DNA of 64,000 bases from Trichomonas vaginalis G3 (Eukaryota; Parabasalia; Trichomonadida; Trichomonadidae), in contig NC_067204.1 of assembly GCF_026262505.1 (NCBI RefSeq), forward strand, positions 11,798,522-11,862,521. Reading direction: 5' to 3'. Below are positions 50,226 through 58,831 of this stretch, in pieces. A model generated the notes under the pieces. That model had not been told where the DNA came from and made no database searches. It saw only the letters and a list, made by a program, of their open reading frames with translations. The translations under genes were made by a program, and so were the position numbers. Position 1 is the stretch's first letter; every line of letters begins with the position of its first letter.

Positions 50226-50297
50226 ATGCCACAGAAGAGACAAAAGGAACCGTTAATGATGGTTTTGATTCTTGATCAAAGAGGTGGGCGCCCTTAA
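50226..50297 (+). CDS. Very short open frame (23 codons) between polymerase and next gene
   Basis: ATG at 50226 encodes MPQKRQKEPLMMVLILDQRG plus GRP and a stop. It lies 28 bases after the polymerase stop and 24 bases before the next start, with the same kind of AT-rich leader that precedes other genes of the element. It may be a tiny protein, an upstream frame for the next gene, or chance. It is GC-richer than its surroundings. Confidence 0.3.
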   Translation: MPQKRQKEPLMMVLILDQRGGRP

Positions 50298-50321
50298 AAC
50301 ATTTATTTTATTTTTATATAA

Positions 50322-50891
50322 ATGGATAATGTAGATTTAAAAATTTTAATTGATGATTTAGTATTTAATCAAAATTTTCTTACTTATTATGAATTAAAAG
50401 CATATCTCCAAAAATATGATGAAAATATAACGGGTGATGATATGGATTATTATTATTCATATTATAAAAATGAAATTTTGAAATATCATGATAAAATAAT
50501 TTCTAAAATTAAAGACAAAATTAAAAATAATGAATATACAAAGGGAAAAACTAAATCACAACTTAAACAATTGAAAGATTTCAAAAATAAAGTATTAACA
50601 GAAGAAGATATTGATGAATTATATAAATTATATAATCCTGAGCTGCAAAAAACAAAGGAACAAAAGCTAAAAGTGCAAAACGCCCAGGTCATTCAGACCA
50701 TAAATGAAGCACAAGCTTTAATTTATGATTCATTAGTTAAACCACATTCAGCCCGACTTTTAAATGAAGATCAACTTTTGGAATTCATCCTTCAACATAA
50801 ACTCGAAGCGGGAAAGTATATCAAACCTTTATATACAGCATATTTAAAACAAATGAATAGAATACATCCGGAATTAATGAAAGGGGAATGA
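50322..50891 (+). CDS. Polinton protein of unknown function, overlapping the integrase start
   Basis: 189 residues, Lys/Glu/Asp/Tyr-rich and mostly helical, without a recognised motif. Its stop overlaps the integrase start codon in an ATGA arrangement (50888-50891). Such overlap is unusual for eukaryotic genes and suggests that both proteins may come from one transcript or that the integrase is separately transcribed. It looks whole. Its place next to the integrase suggests a partner role. Confidence 0.7.
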   Translation: MDNVDLKILIDDLVFNQNFLTYYELKAYLQKYDENITGDDMDYYYSYYKNEILKYHDKIISKIKDKIKNNEYTKGKTKSQLKQLKDFKNKVLTEEDIDELYKLYNPELQKTKEQKLKVQNAQVIQTINEAQALIYDSLVKPHSARLLNEDQLLEFILQHKLEAGKYIKPLYTAYLKQMNRIHPELMKGE

Positions 50892-51856
50892 AATCCAAAA
50901 CTTCATCATCCAAAATCAAAGCAAATAAAATTAAACCACTTGCAACCCCAAAACCTCCAACAGTAGTACCTCCTCCTCCTTCAGTTAATCCTTCATCATT
51001 CACTTTATTATATCCATTTCAAACATTAAAGAAGCAAAAAGATTTTAAAAAGGATTTCAAAATATTAAATAAACCAATTGACCCAAAAATTCAACCGTTA
51101 AAGGAAAAATTTGGTCGCCCTTCATTTGCACCATATCCATATTCATACGAAATCGATCATTTAGAATATTCAAAAGGAAATGTTACTTATTTATTTGTCA
51201 TTAACATTAACACAAGATATTTATATTGCATTCCGGTGAAAGGGAAAACAGAACAGGAAACAAGAAGAGCTATTCAATACTTACTAGATCATGAAAGAGT
51301 GGATAATATCAGGGGTGATGGTGATAAAGGATTTCAGGCAGCTATGGCTCATTATTTCCCACAAATTAATTTTTACTTTTCATCCTCTCCATATACGTTT
51401 CATAATAAAATAGTTGATGCAGTAATGAGAACTCTTAGAGATGCGTTAGGGGTTAACGGTCAGATATACTGGGATGGAAATCATGACTCCATCATACAGC
51501 AGTTAGTATATTATTACAATAATTCATGGCATAGAACTATAAACATGAAACCGGTGGAAATGAAAAATGATATTTCAAAAGAATGGGAATATATTAGAAA
51601 GCAAATGGAAAGGTTAAATGATGTTAAACGTGAACAAATTAATTCGGGGCTCATGAATTTTAAACAAGGGGATAAAGTTTTGATTCATCTCGATTATGGA
51701 AAAACTGATAAATCAATGACAAAAAGAAGACGAAGATTTGACACAATAGCTGAATTTGTTAGATATATTAACGGTAATGTATTAGTTGAGGTTAACAATA
51801 AATTAATAGAAATTCCGATTTATTTTATTACTCCATTATATTTAAATAACATTTAA
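50888..51856 (+). CDS. Retroviral-type (rve) integrase of the Polinton
   Basis: 322 residues. A Pro-rich N-terminal tail (~1-60) precedes the RNase-H-fold core: YPYSYEIDHLEYSKGNVTYL with the first acidic residue, RGDGDKGFQAAMAHYFP with the second, and SPYTFHNKIVDAVMRTLRDA as the third block. A C-terminal SH3/chromo-like part (~245-320; GDKVLIHLDYGK...FDTIAEFVRYINGNVLVEV) resembles target- or DNA-binding tails of other integrases. In this family the integrase joins element ends to host DNA, leaving a 6-bp duplication, as seen here. Confidence 0.88.
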   Translation: MKSKTSSSKIKANKIKPLATPKPPTVVPPPPSVNPSSFTLLYPFQTLKKQKDFKKDFKILNKPIDPKIQPLKEKFGRPSFAPYPYSYEIDHLEYSKGNVTYLFVININTRYLYCIPVKGKTEQETRRAIQYLLDHERVDNIRGDGDKGFQAAMAHYFPQINFYFSSSPYTFHNKIVDAVMRTLRDALGVNGQIYWDGNHDSIIQQLVYYYNNSWHRTINMKPVEMKNDISKEWEYIRKQMERLNDVKREQINSGLMNFKQGDKVLIHLDYGKTDKSMTKRRRRFDTIAEFVRYINGNVLVEVNNKLIEIPIYFITPLYLNNI

Positions 51857-51875
51857 TTTTTTTATTTCGTAAGAA

Positions 51876-52085
51876 ATGAGTGACAACGAAGCAACCAAGA
51901 GTCCAGACGATGAATATAAAAAGAAACTAAACAGAATTAAATCAAAAATATGCTATTGCAAAAAGAAGCAGCAATGTGGTGGGGTTGAAAACGATAAAGA
52001 GAGGAAAGAAATAATCGAAAAATTAGAAACTTATCGTTCAATCATTAAACTGAGTGAAGCAAAAATAAAAAATTTAATAGAATAA
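51876..52085 (+). CDS. Small charged Polinton protein
   Basis: 69 residues, Lys/Glu-rich, with two Cys close together (KICYCKKKQQCGG) and a C-terminal helix. It starts 19 bases after the integrase stop. No family was recognised; position and intact frame support a real small gene. Confidence 0.5.
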   Translation: MSDNEATKSPDDEYKKKLNRIKSKICYCKKKQQCGGVENDKERKEIIEKLETYRSIIKLSEAKIKNLIE

Positions 52086-52171
52086 ATAAATTGATTGGAA
52101 GAGATGAATTTAATAAAGATGAATTTTTAAACTCAATCCAAAAATAATTCATAAATACCTTCCTCCCATGA

Positions 52172-52229
52172 TGTTGTCAAAATGTCATGTTGTCAACATT
52201 TTTCAGAGAAGTTAAATGACCTGGTAGCA
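52172..52229 (+). repeat. 58-bp direct repeat flanking the KilA-N gene (copy 1), with GTCA iterons
   Basis: Starts TGTTGTCAAAATGTCATGTT and ends ACCTGGTAGCA. It contains GTCA three times with an 8-base period. A similar 58-bp copy lies at 53092-53149 on the other side of the KilA-N gene. Confidence 0.75.
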
Positions 52230-52344
52230 CATGGTAACATGGTAGCACCTTCGGTTCTTTAAAAATAATTCATTATTGAAGTACCTGAAAACATTAACGA
52301 TAAAATATATTTTTGGTCGTTTATGATAAAAATAAATGATTCAT

Positions 52345-53007
52345 TTACTCACAATATTTTTGTACAAAACAACCCCAAACTTTTAACCTCTTTTCTGCAG
52401 CTTCAAATGCTATCTTAGCGAGTTCATATTCTCTAAATTCTCTCTTTAAATCTTCTTGTTCCCATTGGTCTAGTTCGTATGGAGAATCTCTATAACCATA
52501 ACATATCTCACGTTCGTGTTCTAATTGTTTTTCACACATTTTTCCAACTTCTTCTTCAAACAAATGTTTAGCATTCTCTACTGTATCTTCGAGTTCTTCT
52601 TCTTCTAATTTCTCATGAACTTTCTTGTCTATGGAGTCCATAATTTTTCCAACTGCTATGCAATATTTTGGAGAAGCCAACATTGCTATATAGTTTATAA
52701 GTCTTGGGTCTACATACGTTCCTCTAACCTGTTTGATTTCATCAGGAATTCCTGCATGAATTTTGTATAAAAAGCAACCGTCGGAATTCTGGCGGTTGCT
52801 ATATTCTTCACAAAATGCCTTATAATACTCTTCCCAGGACTTATTTTCCAACAACTTTCTAAAGTCTTTCCTAAACTGTTGACACATCTTTGTTGCATTA
52901 ATGTAACCATCCTTGTCTCTACGTAAGACTTCAATACCATTATAAGTGCCTTTTGTGAATGTTTCACCATTAGATTTGTTTGTGAATGTTTTTGCTTCGA
53001 CTGACAT
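52345..53007 (-). CDS. KilA-N domain protein carried by the Polinton
   Basis: 220 residues from the ATG at 53005-53007; the open frame runs six codons further without an ATG. The KilA-N domain spans ~5-120 with DGYINATKMCQQFRKDFRKLL, YKIHAGIPDEIKQVRGTYVD and PRLINYIAMLASPKYCIAVG as its core blocks. The remainder is an acidic coiled-coil-like tail. KilA-N is a DNA-binding domain of large DNA viruses and phages and is strongly expanded in T. vaginalis with Mavericks. The gene runs opposite to its plus-strand neighbours and is bracketed by 58-bp direct repeats, suggesting an inserted cassette. Confidence 0.88.
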   Translation of the reverse strand: MSVEAKTFTNKSNGETFTKGTYNGIEVLRRDKDGYINATKMCQQFRKDFRKLLENKSWEEYYKAFCEEYSNRQNSDGCFLYKIHAGIPDEIKQVRGTYVDPRLINYIAMLASPKYCIAVGKIMDSIDKKVHEKLEEEELEDTVENAKHLFEEEVGKMCEKQLEHEREICYGYRDSPYELDQWEQEDLKREFREYELAKIAFEAAEKRLKVWGCFVQKYCE

Positions 53008-53091
53008 TTCTGTTCTTACATACAAAATAAAAAAAAATAAAAATAATTTTAAAACTAACTTTATTTTTGGGCTGCATCATATTTCCAGGAC

Positions 53092-53149
53092 TGTTGTCAA
53101 AATGTCATGTTGTCTCATTTTTTCAGAAAAGTTAAATTACCTGGTAGCA
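53092..53149 (+). repeat. 58-bp direct repeat flanking the KilA-N gene (copy 2)
   Basis: TGTTGTCAAAATGTCATGTT...ACCTGGTAGCA, same orientation and length as 52172-52229 with only a few differences. It lies ~85 bases upstream of the KilA-N start codon, so it may act as an operator. Confidence 0.75.
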
Positions 53150-53172
53150 GTGAAATAAAATTTTGTTATCAG

Positions 53173-53355
53173 TTATTTTATCATCGTTTTATTAAGTTCA
53201 TCTTTAGTTAATAATTTGAATGGATTCGCTAATGTTCCACCTTGAGTCACAACACCTGCCCTGGCTAATTGTGAAGAACCTGGGATAAGTACTCCACGAA
53301 ATGATTTCATTGGCATCATTAATTTAGAAATAGTTGGCTTAATTAATTTTGTCAT
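53173..53355 (-). CDS. Small Polinton protein
   Basis: 60 residues: a basic N-terminal part (MTKLIKPTISKLMMPMKSFR), then PGSSQLARAG and a C-terminal FKLLTKDELNK motif. The ATG at 53353-53355 has an AT-rich leader like other genes of the element. It resembles the next small protein only in its C-terminal LLTxxxLxK motif. Function unknown. Confidence 0.5.
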   Translation of the reverse strand: MTKLIKPTISKLMMPMKSFRGVLIPGSSQLARAGVVTQGGTLANPFKLLTKDELNKTMIK

Positions 53356-53404
53356 TTATGATAAAAATAAAATTACATAATTTAAATTTTTCTTTCTCAT
53401 TTTC

Positions 53405-53539
53405 TCATTTTTCATCCTGTTTTGGTTTCAGCAACTTTTCAAGTTGTTGTCTTGTCAGTAACTTTAATTTTAACTTTGGATCAAATATTGGGTTTCCATC
53501 TTTATCTCTTCCAATAACACCATATGGTAGAATCTTCAT
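53405..53539 (-). CDS. Small Polinton protein (44 residues)
   Basis: ATG at 53537-53539 encodes MKILPYGVIGRDKDGNPIFD followed by PKLKLKLLTRQQLEKLLKPKQDEK and a stop. The GRDKDGNPIFDP turn and the LLTRQQLEKLL helix look like a real, ordered small protein. The LLTxxxLxK motif is shared with the 53173-53355 gene. It is short, so confidence is limited. Confidence 0.45.
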   Translation of the reverse strand: MKILPYGVIGRDKDGNPIFDPKLKLKLLTRQQLEKLLKPKQDEK

Positions 53540-53634
53540 TTATACTAAAATAAAAATTTAAATTATGCTGTTCGCTCTTTTGGAGCTCAGGACTTTCAGT
53601 CCGTTCTAAAGTTTGTTTTACAAACATTGAGCGT

Positions 53635-55266
53635 TCATTGAACTCTATACCATGCGTAAACTGTCATGTAAGGTGGCATGTATTCTTTACTTTGTCCCGT
53701 TGTTTGTGTATATCCTGAAACGGAATGTGTATGGTTTCCTTCTCCCTGAGTGTCACTCCAGTAACAATTTATAGCAAACTTAACGTCGTCTTTAACATCA
53801 TATCCTTTACCTTTTGTCATTCCTGACCAATCCCAATATCTATGCTTATGCCAACCTGCCTGAGATGTACTTAAATCTATGTAGTGACTGTGTGCAGGTA
53901 AATTTTCACCTGAAATCGTTTTACTTCCACCTGTTTCCTTTGAAGAGTTTGCACAATACAAAAACCTGTCTACAATCTGTTCCCATGCACCAACACCAAA
54001 CATTACTTGAGGACCTCTTGCATCCATAGATGTATAAATAGAACCTACTGGGTTCATTAAATCAAACATATGAGATAATATAGGATTGTCTCTTTTGAAC
54101 TTAAAATATAGTGTAACTATTTCAGGTTTCTTCTGGTTTGTGTCAGAATATTTTTTATAATATAATCTTATGTTTTCAGGGTAGGTAAAATCTTGACTAT
54201 AATATTTATTTTTGTCATCTGTATAATAATATACTATTCTCGTTTTTTCTATTGCATTATATCTTTTATATCTATAATAATCTAAATATAATGTTAGCTT
54301 TTGTTCATCTACATGTGGTGTTCTATCGTCATCTCCATAGTCATAATAATATGGTGCTGGAGCTGGGTCAGGCAATGTCATATCTGTCATTTCATAAACT
54401 CTTAAATATTTCTTTTGTTCGTCTTCATATAAGTTTAAGTAGCAGTTGTTGTCTAATGGAACTTTAACTTGTGTACCATTATTCTTTATATAGCTTACAT
54501 ACATTTCATTGTTATTTTTCGGAATGAGTTTACATCGTATACCATTTTTTAAGGACTGTACAAACTGCCATCTAAAATATTTATTTTCTTCATTGACAGA
54601 AAAGTCACCAACAATAGTTTCAATATTTTTAGTTGTTCCTATCAAACTTTGGTATATTTCATTAACATATTCCTTATCTGCCTTCTTCTCTAACTCATCA
54701 TTAACATAAGTTTTATCTGCTTTAAGGTCTAAACATCCTGAAACCCATCCTGTATCAGCTTTAGTTTTTAAAATCTTTGATGTCCATTCATGATACCATT
54801 CAACCCTTTCTTTAATTTCATTATCTTTTTCATCAACATAAACCAAATTTGCCTTCTTCATTAATTCACCATTAACATATTCCTTATCTGCCTTCTTCAT
54901 TATGTCATTAAGGAAACCTTTTATGAATTCCTCATTTAAATTAAATCTTCCAATCTTCAAAACTTTAGGAAATGCATTTAATGCGTAATATCTTTGTTCT
55001 TCTGGTGGAATTGATGTTATATCATCCGTTATTCCTTTAATTTTTGAATTCATAAATAAAATTTCTTTTATATTTGATATCACTGCACCACCTTTGCAAA
55101 CGAATTCGAAATGGTCATTTTTCAATACTATCTCCAAATCTCTATATTTCAACCTTTGTGTTTGTTCTGCTGTCTTTGAATTATATGCATATATGGCGTA
55201 TGTAATGGTCTGAAGGACCTGGGTGCTTTGCGCCTTAAGTTGCTGTGGTTGCTGTTGTTTAATCAT
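53635..55266 (-). CDS. Fibre / tail-collar-like protein of the Polinton
   Basis: 543 residues. The middle part has repeats of the type KADKEYVNGELMKKA (about residues 125-205), the helical repeat seen in phage and viral tail-fibre shafts. The C-terminal ~140 residues resemble phage tail-collar or receptor-binding tips (LMNPVGSIYTSMDARGPQVM, GAWEQIVDRFLYC, ENLPAHSHYIDLS, EYMPPYMTVYAWYRVQ). A host-binding role is inferred from the family. A Tyr/Asp-rich segment lies between shaft and tip. It looks whole and is one of the larger genes of the element. Confidence 0.75.
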   Translation of the reverse strand: MIKQQQPQQLKAQSTQVLQTITYAIYAYNSKTAEQTQRLKYRDLEIVLKNDHFEFVCKGGAVISNIKEILFMNSKIKGITDDITSIPPEEQRYYALNAFPKVLKIGRFNLNEEFIKGFLNDIMKKADKEYVNGELMKKANLVYVDEKDNEIKERVEWYHEWTSKILKTKADTGWVSGCLDLKADKTYVNDELEKKADKEYVNEIYQSLIGTTKNIETIVGDFSVNEENKYFRWQFVQSLKNGIRCKLIPKNNNEMYVSYIKNNGTQVKVPLDNNCYLNLYEDEQKKYLRVYEMTDMTLPDPAPAPYYYDYGDDDRTPHVDEQKLTLYLDYYRYKRYNAIEKTRIVYYYTDDKNKYYSQDFTYPENIRLYYKKYSDTNQKKPEIVTLYFKFKRDNPILSHMFDLMNPVGSIYTSMDARGPQVMFGVGAWEQIVDRFLYCANSSKETGGSKTISGENLPAHSHYIDLSTSQAGWHKHRYWDWSGMTKGKGYDVKDDVKFAINCYWSDTQGEGNHTHSVSGYTQTTGQSKEYMPPYMTVYAWYRVQ

Positions 55267-55286
55267 TTATTATGATTTAAAAATAT

Positions 55287-55829
55287 TTAATCCGTTATCT
55301 CATCAGCTATTTTTTCTATTTGAAATTGCCATAATATTTCATTCATAAATTCTAAATCACAATCAAATAGGTCAGTTATTCTAAATTTAATATTTGATAA
55401 ATCTTTTGAATGAAGAATAAATGAATTCCCGGATAATTGAAACGGATATGATAAAGAAAATGTGTTTAAGTTGATGGATAAAATGTTTTGTATTGATGGG
55501 TAAGAGTTAGGGTCTAATGTTTGATGTGAAAATCTCATTGGGGTATTAACTTTATCACATTTGATTAAAATGAAATTGGAACCGGTGTCAGAATACAAAA
55601 CATCCCCAACATCTTTTTCAAAATTTAATATCCCCAACAATGAACGAAGATGAGGAGTACAAAATTTAATTTTCAGCGGAAATTTAATAAGGTTATTTAT
55701 TTCATCAAGTTCAAAAAGTTTATCAGGTTTTGATTTAAAATTTTCTTCATACCATACGATAAATGATTCATTTAAATAACTTAAAATCATGTTAATATCC
55801 CATTTCGTTATCACATTATTTATATACAT
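55287..55829 (-). CDS. Polinton protein, possible minor structural (penton-like) component
   Basis: 180 residues, beta-strand-rich, with a C-terminal pattern (SNIKFRITDLFDCDLEFMNE) like the closing strands of single jelly-roll minor capsid proteins in related viruses and Polintons. It lies between fibre and capsid genes, where structural genes cluster. The assignment is by pattern only. It starts ~60 bases from the divergent gene at 55891. Confidence 0.5.
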   Translation of the reverse strand: MYINNVITKWDINMILSYLNESFIVWYEENFKSKPDKLFELDEINNLIKFPLKIKFCTPHLRSLLGILNFEKDVGDVLYSDTGSNFILIKCDKVNTPMRFSHQTLDPNSYPSIQNILSINLNTFSLSYPFQLSGNSFILHSKDLSNIKFRITDLFDCDLEFMNEILWQFQIEKIADEITD

Positions 55830-55890
55830 ATCATACGTTTTTTCATGGTCATCTTTAATAAATGATATATAATTTGAAGGGTCTAAAAGA

Positions 55891-56337
55891 ATGGGATTAA
55901 ATTTACCTCAAGAATTCATAAATTCAACGAATAAGAAATTCATTCATGTTATAAATTTTAGTGTTTTCAGAAAATATGAGTCGATGTCATATTCATCAAC
56001 AGGTTATATTTCACTTCATTCAAATTTAGTTCAATCAAACCCATATAATGACCATTTCATAAGATTTTCAGATGGTATTAAAAATGTAATTGATAGATTA
56101 AAATATGAACAGATTGACAATATCGAATTTTTGGAATTTTGGTTTAAATATCCTGATGGAAAAAAGATTGAAGTTAAAGATAAAGCTGATACTATAACAA
56201 AAACAATTACAATGACCGATCCGGATAGTGGGGAACAAAAAGAAATAAAACAAACGATAGAAACTGGTGAAAGGTCAATTATTATTGATTATGATTCAAA
56301 GGATTATTATTCGATAATGTTAATGCTTGAATATTAA
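55891..56337 (+). CDS. Polinton protein, possible structural component
   Basis: 148 residues. Segments such as FIHVINFSVFRKYESMSYSS and TGYISLHSNLVQSNPYNDHF look like beta-sandwich strands of minor capsid proteins. It is one of the few plus-strand genes in the right half, divergent to the 55287-55829 gene. Its stop overlaps by four bases the stop of the next minus-strand gene. Function is inferred weakly from neighbourhood. Confidence 0.5.
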   Translation: MGLNLPQEFINSTNKKFIHVINFSVFRKYESMSYSSTGYISLHSNLVQSNPYNDHFIRFSDGIKNVIDRLKYEQIDNIEFLEFWFKYPDGKKIEVKDKADTITKTITMTDPDSGEQKEIKQTIETGERSIIIDYDSKDYYSIMLMLEY

Positions 56338-57008
56338 ATAGCCTTAACAAAGAATTTTTCAAGTGATATTTTATATTCATCAACTATTTTATTATAAATA
56401 TCATTATATGTTAAATGAAGTTCAGTTGTTGTTCCGTTCTTTGATATCTTAATTGTGCTAATATCCTTTATAGGATTTATTTTTGCAACTGTTCCGCAGC
56501 ATGAAACCTCATCATCTATGAAAAATTGAATCTTAACGTCTGAATCTTGAACATCACAAAGAATGGCGATAATGTGAATTAATGATTCATAAGGTAAAAT
56601 AATTAAACCGGATCGGTCAATTAAATTTATTATTGAATCATAATTATTAATTATTATATCACGGTAAATTTTCATTAATTCAGAATTAATGTCTATTTTA
56701 TATGGGTTCTCGATGTTTGATGAAAGAGGTGGGGGGTATGTTGGATAAGTGGGAATTTCAACGGGTTCTTTACCAGGTTCAGATAAAATGATTGGGTCTC
56801 CATTCTCATGGTTTTCTTCATTCTCCTCCTCCTTTTTCGGTAAGTCACGAGTTAATAAATTTGGTTGAGTTGCTGACCTCGTTAATTCAGGGCTAACATT
56901 AACTTTAACATTTTGAATAATTCGTGATTTATCATCATTTACGTTATAACCAACCGTAATCTCTGCTTTTGCGTTAGTGTTCTTTTGACTAGTGAAACGT
57001 CTTCTCAT
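56334..57008 (-). CDS. Polinton protein of unknown function
   Basis: 224 residues. A basic N-terminus (MRRRFTSQKNTNAKAEITVG) leads to an acidic, Pro-rich middle (KKEEENEENHENGD, YPTYPPPL) and a compact helical/beta C-terminal part (residues ~105-224). No enzyme motif was recognised. It lies between structural genes and looks whole. Confidence 0.6.
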   Translation of the reverse strand: MRRRFTSQKNTNAKAEITVGYNVNDDKSRIIQNVKVNVSPELTRSATQPNLLTRDLPKKEEENEENHENGDPIILSEPGKEPVEIPTYPTYPPPLSSNIENPYKIDINSELMKIYRDIIINNYDSIINLIDRSGLIILPYESLIHIIAILCDVQDSDVKIQFFIDDEVSCCGTVAKINPIKDISTIKISKNGTTTELHLTYNDIYNKIVDEYKISLEKFFVKAI

Positions 57009-57041
57009 TTATATTCGAATAAAAAAAATATATTTAAACTT

Positions 57042-57941
57042 TTATTTTGCTGGAACTTTTGAATCTATTATTCCCTGTATTTGTTCATGAAGTTGATTTT
57101 TAGCTGTTTCATCGAAATTAATAGACCGAATATATTCATTAATTGCATTCTTATAATCAAGTGATTTCTCAAATTTTCTTTTATCTGATTCCTTAACTAA
57201 ATCATAAGTTAAACCTCGTTGCTGATATAATGGTTTCTTAATTAAATCTTTGAATGCTTGAGATAAAGCACCTGATGCAATTCTTGCTACTATAATTGGT
57301 TGGAATTGCTGTTTAAGTTCATCTTTAACATTTGCGAAAACTGGATCGAATAAAGCAACTTTAAAGAATTTCTTAGCTGAAATTTCAGGTCTAATATTTG
57401 CATATTGACCATCAAACTGGTTAGAATATCGTGGTAATCCATCCGGTCCCTCTTCAATAGCATTTAATTCTTCATTGAAATAAGAATATGGATTATGACG
57501 GTATGAATTAATTGGACCATTTTCACCTTCTCCAATGTATTGTTTAACAGCTTTTCCATTTTCATCAAATTGCATAGGATAACGTTCATTATATGCTTTA
57601 CGTTTAGGATAATCAGATATAGTTAATTTATAACCATTTATGACTTTAATATTACCTTGACCATCAGTAACGAAAACTTCATTTATACCATCAGGTTTTC
57701 CATTTGGACCCGTAATGTCTGCTTCGTGTGCTTCCCAATTTGGACCATGACGTTTGGCATATGCTTGAGCTTCTGGTAATGTTAAAACGTTTCTCATTTG
57801 TTTAACATCTTTTTGAAGACCAGCAACAATATGAACTAATTCTTTCATTCCATCAGGAACTTTCATAGTTCTATTATATGTACCCTTTTTGTTTGTTCCT
57901 TGTTTTAATGGAACCTGTAGAAGATTTGCTATTTCTGTCAT
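57042..57941 (-). CDS. Polinton protein of unknown function
   Basis: 299 residues. A basic N-terminal region ([20 protein letters not shown]) precedes a Gly/Pro/Asn-rich central domain ([40 protein letters not shown]) and a helical C-terminal third. It sits directly after the packaging ATPase gene in the minus-strand structural cluster, so a virion or assembly role is plausible. It looks whole. I cannot assign a family. Confidence 0.65.
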   Translation of the reverse strand: MTEIANLLQVPLKQGTNKKGTYNRTMKVPDGMKELVHIVAGLQKDVKQMRNVLTLPEAQAYAKRHGPNWEAHEADITGPNGKPDGINEVFVTDGQGNIKVINGYKLTISDYPKRKAYNERYPMQFDENGKAVKQYIGEGENGPINSYRHNPYSYFNEELNAIEEGPDGLPRYSNQFDGQYANIRPEISAKKFFKVALFDPVFANVKDELKQQFQPIIVARIASGALSQAFKDLIKKPLYQQRGLTYDLVKESDKRKFEKSLDYKNAINEYIRSINFDETAKNQLHEQIQGIIDSKVPAK

Positions 57942-57981
57942 GTTTAATTATAAATAAAAAATAAAAATTAATTATAAAAAG

Positions 57982-58807
57982 TTAATCAAATTTAACACCT
58001 CCTTTATTTAAATCAACTATTATTTTTCCATGTTCACCTAATTGCTGATATTGTGTGTAAAGTTCATTAATGCTCATTGGTAAATTCACTTGATAAAGCA
58101 TAACGTTCAACTGTTGACGACTAAACCCACTGAAAATGAAAAGGGTTGATAGATTTGATTTAATGTTTGTGCTTAATGCTTTGAAATATTGAACAGCCAT
58201 AAAGAATGAACACTGAATGTGTCGACATTGAGTTAATAACTGATTAAAATATGATTTCTCATTTGTTATGAGTTTTGATTTCACTGCATCATCTAGAAAA
58301 ATGAGTGAATGCAAAAATTCTCTATCAAAATTTGAAATAGAAAGTGTTTCAAATAATTCATCCCGTTGTTTATCAATAATTTTATCCTCTAATCTTGCTT
58401 CTTGATTGTATTATATAATTCTTTATACATTAAAAAGTTTTTTAAATAATCTTCTGCTTCTTCTTGTGATAAATAAATAATTGGAATTTTGATTAAATGC
58501 TTTAAAGATTCAAATGTATCATCTGAAGGTGAACCTGAACGGTTGATATAAATTAACACATGTGAATGGGGGAAGTGTTAGCAATAATGATAATTTGTTT
58601 TAATATCGTTAATGTTTTACCTTTATTTTGTTTACCAATTGCTGCAGTGATTGAATTTAAGTAACATTCAGAATATGGAATTTTCATTAATTTTTCCTTA
58701 GATAGAGCATTTCTATTATCACTCAATGCTTCATTAATCATATCATCTACGTATGTATTATATACTCCTGCTAATTCTTCATAAGGGGTGGATGAATTTA
58801 AATCCAT
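57982..58807 (-). pseudogene. A32/FtsK-type genome-packaging ATPase of the Polinton, broken
   Basis: The expected order of an A32-like packaging ATPase is recognisable: an N-terminal part with a P-loop-like segment (AAIGKQNKGKTLT), then a Walker-B-like block (SLIFLDDAV) and a C-terminal region. The position between capsid and other structural genes is as in other Polintons. The coding sequence is not continuous in this copy and looks broken by a few changes. Treated as a fossil. Confidence 0.75.
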
Positions 58808-58831
58808 TTAATCAAAAATAAATTTATAATT

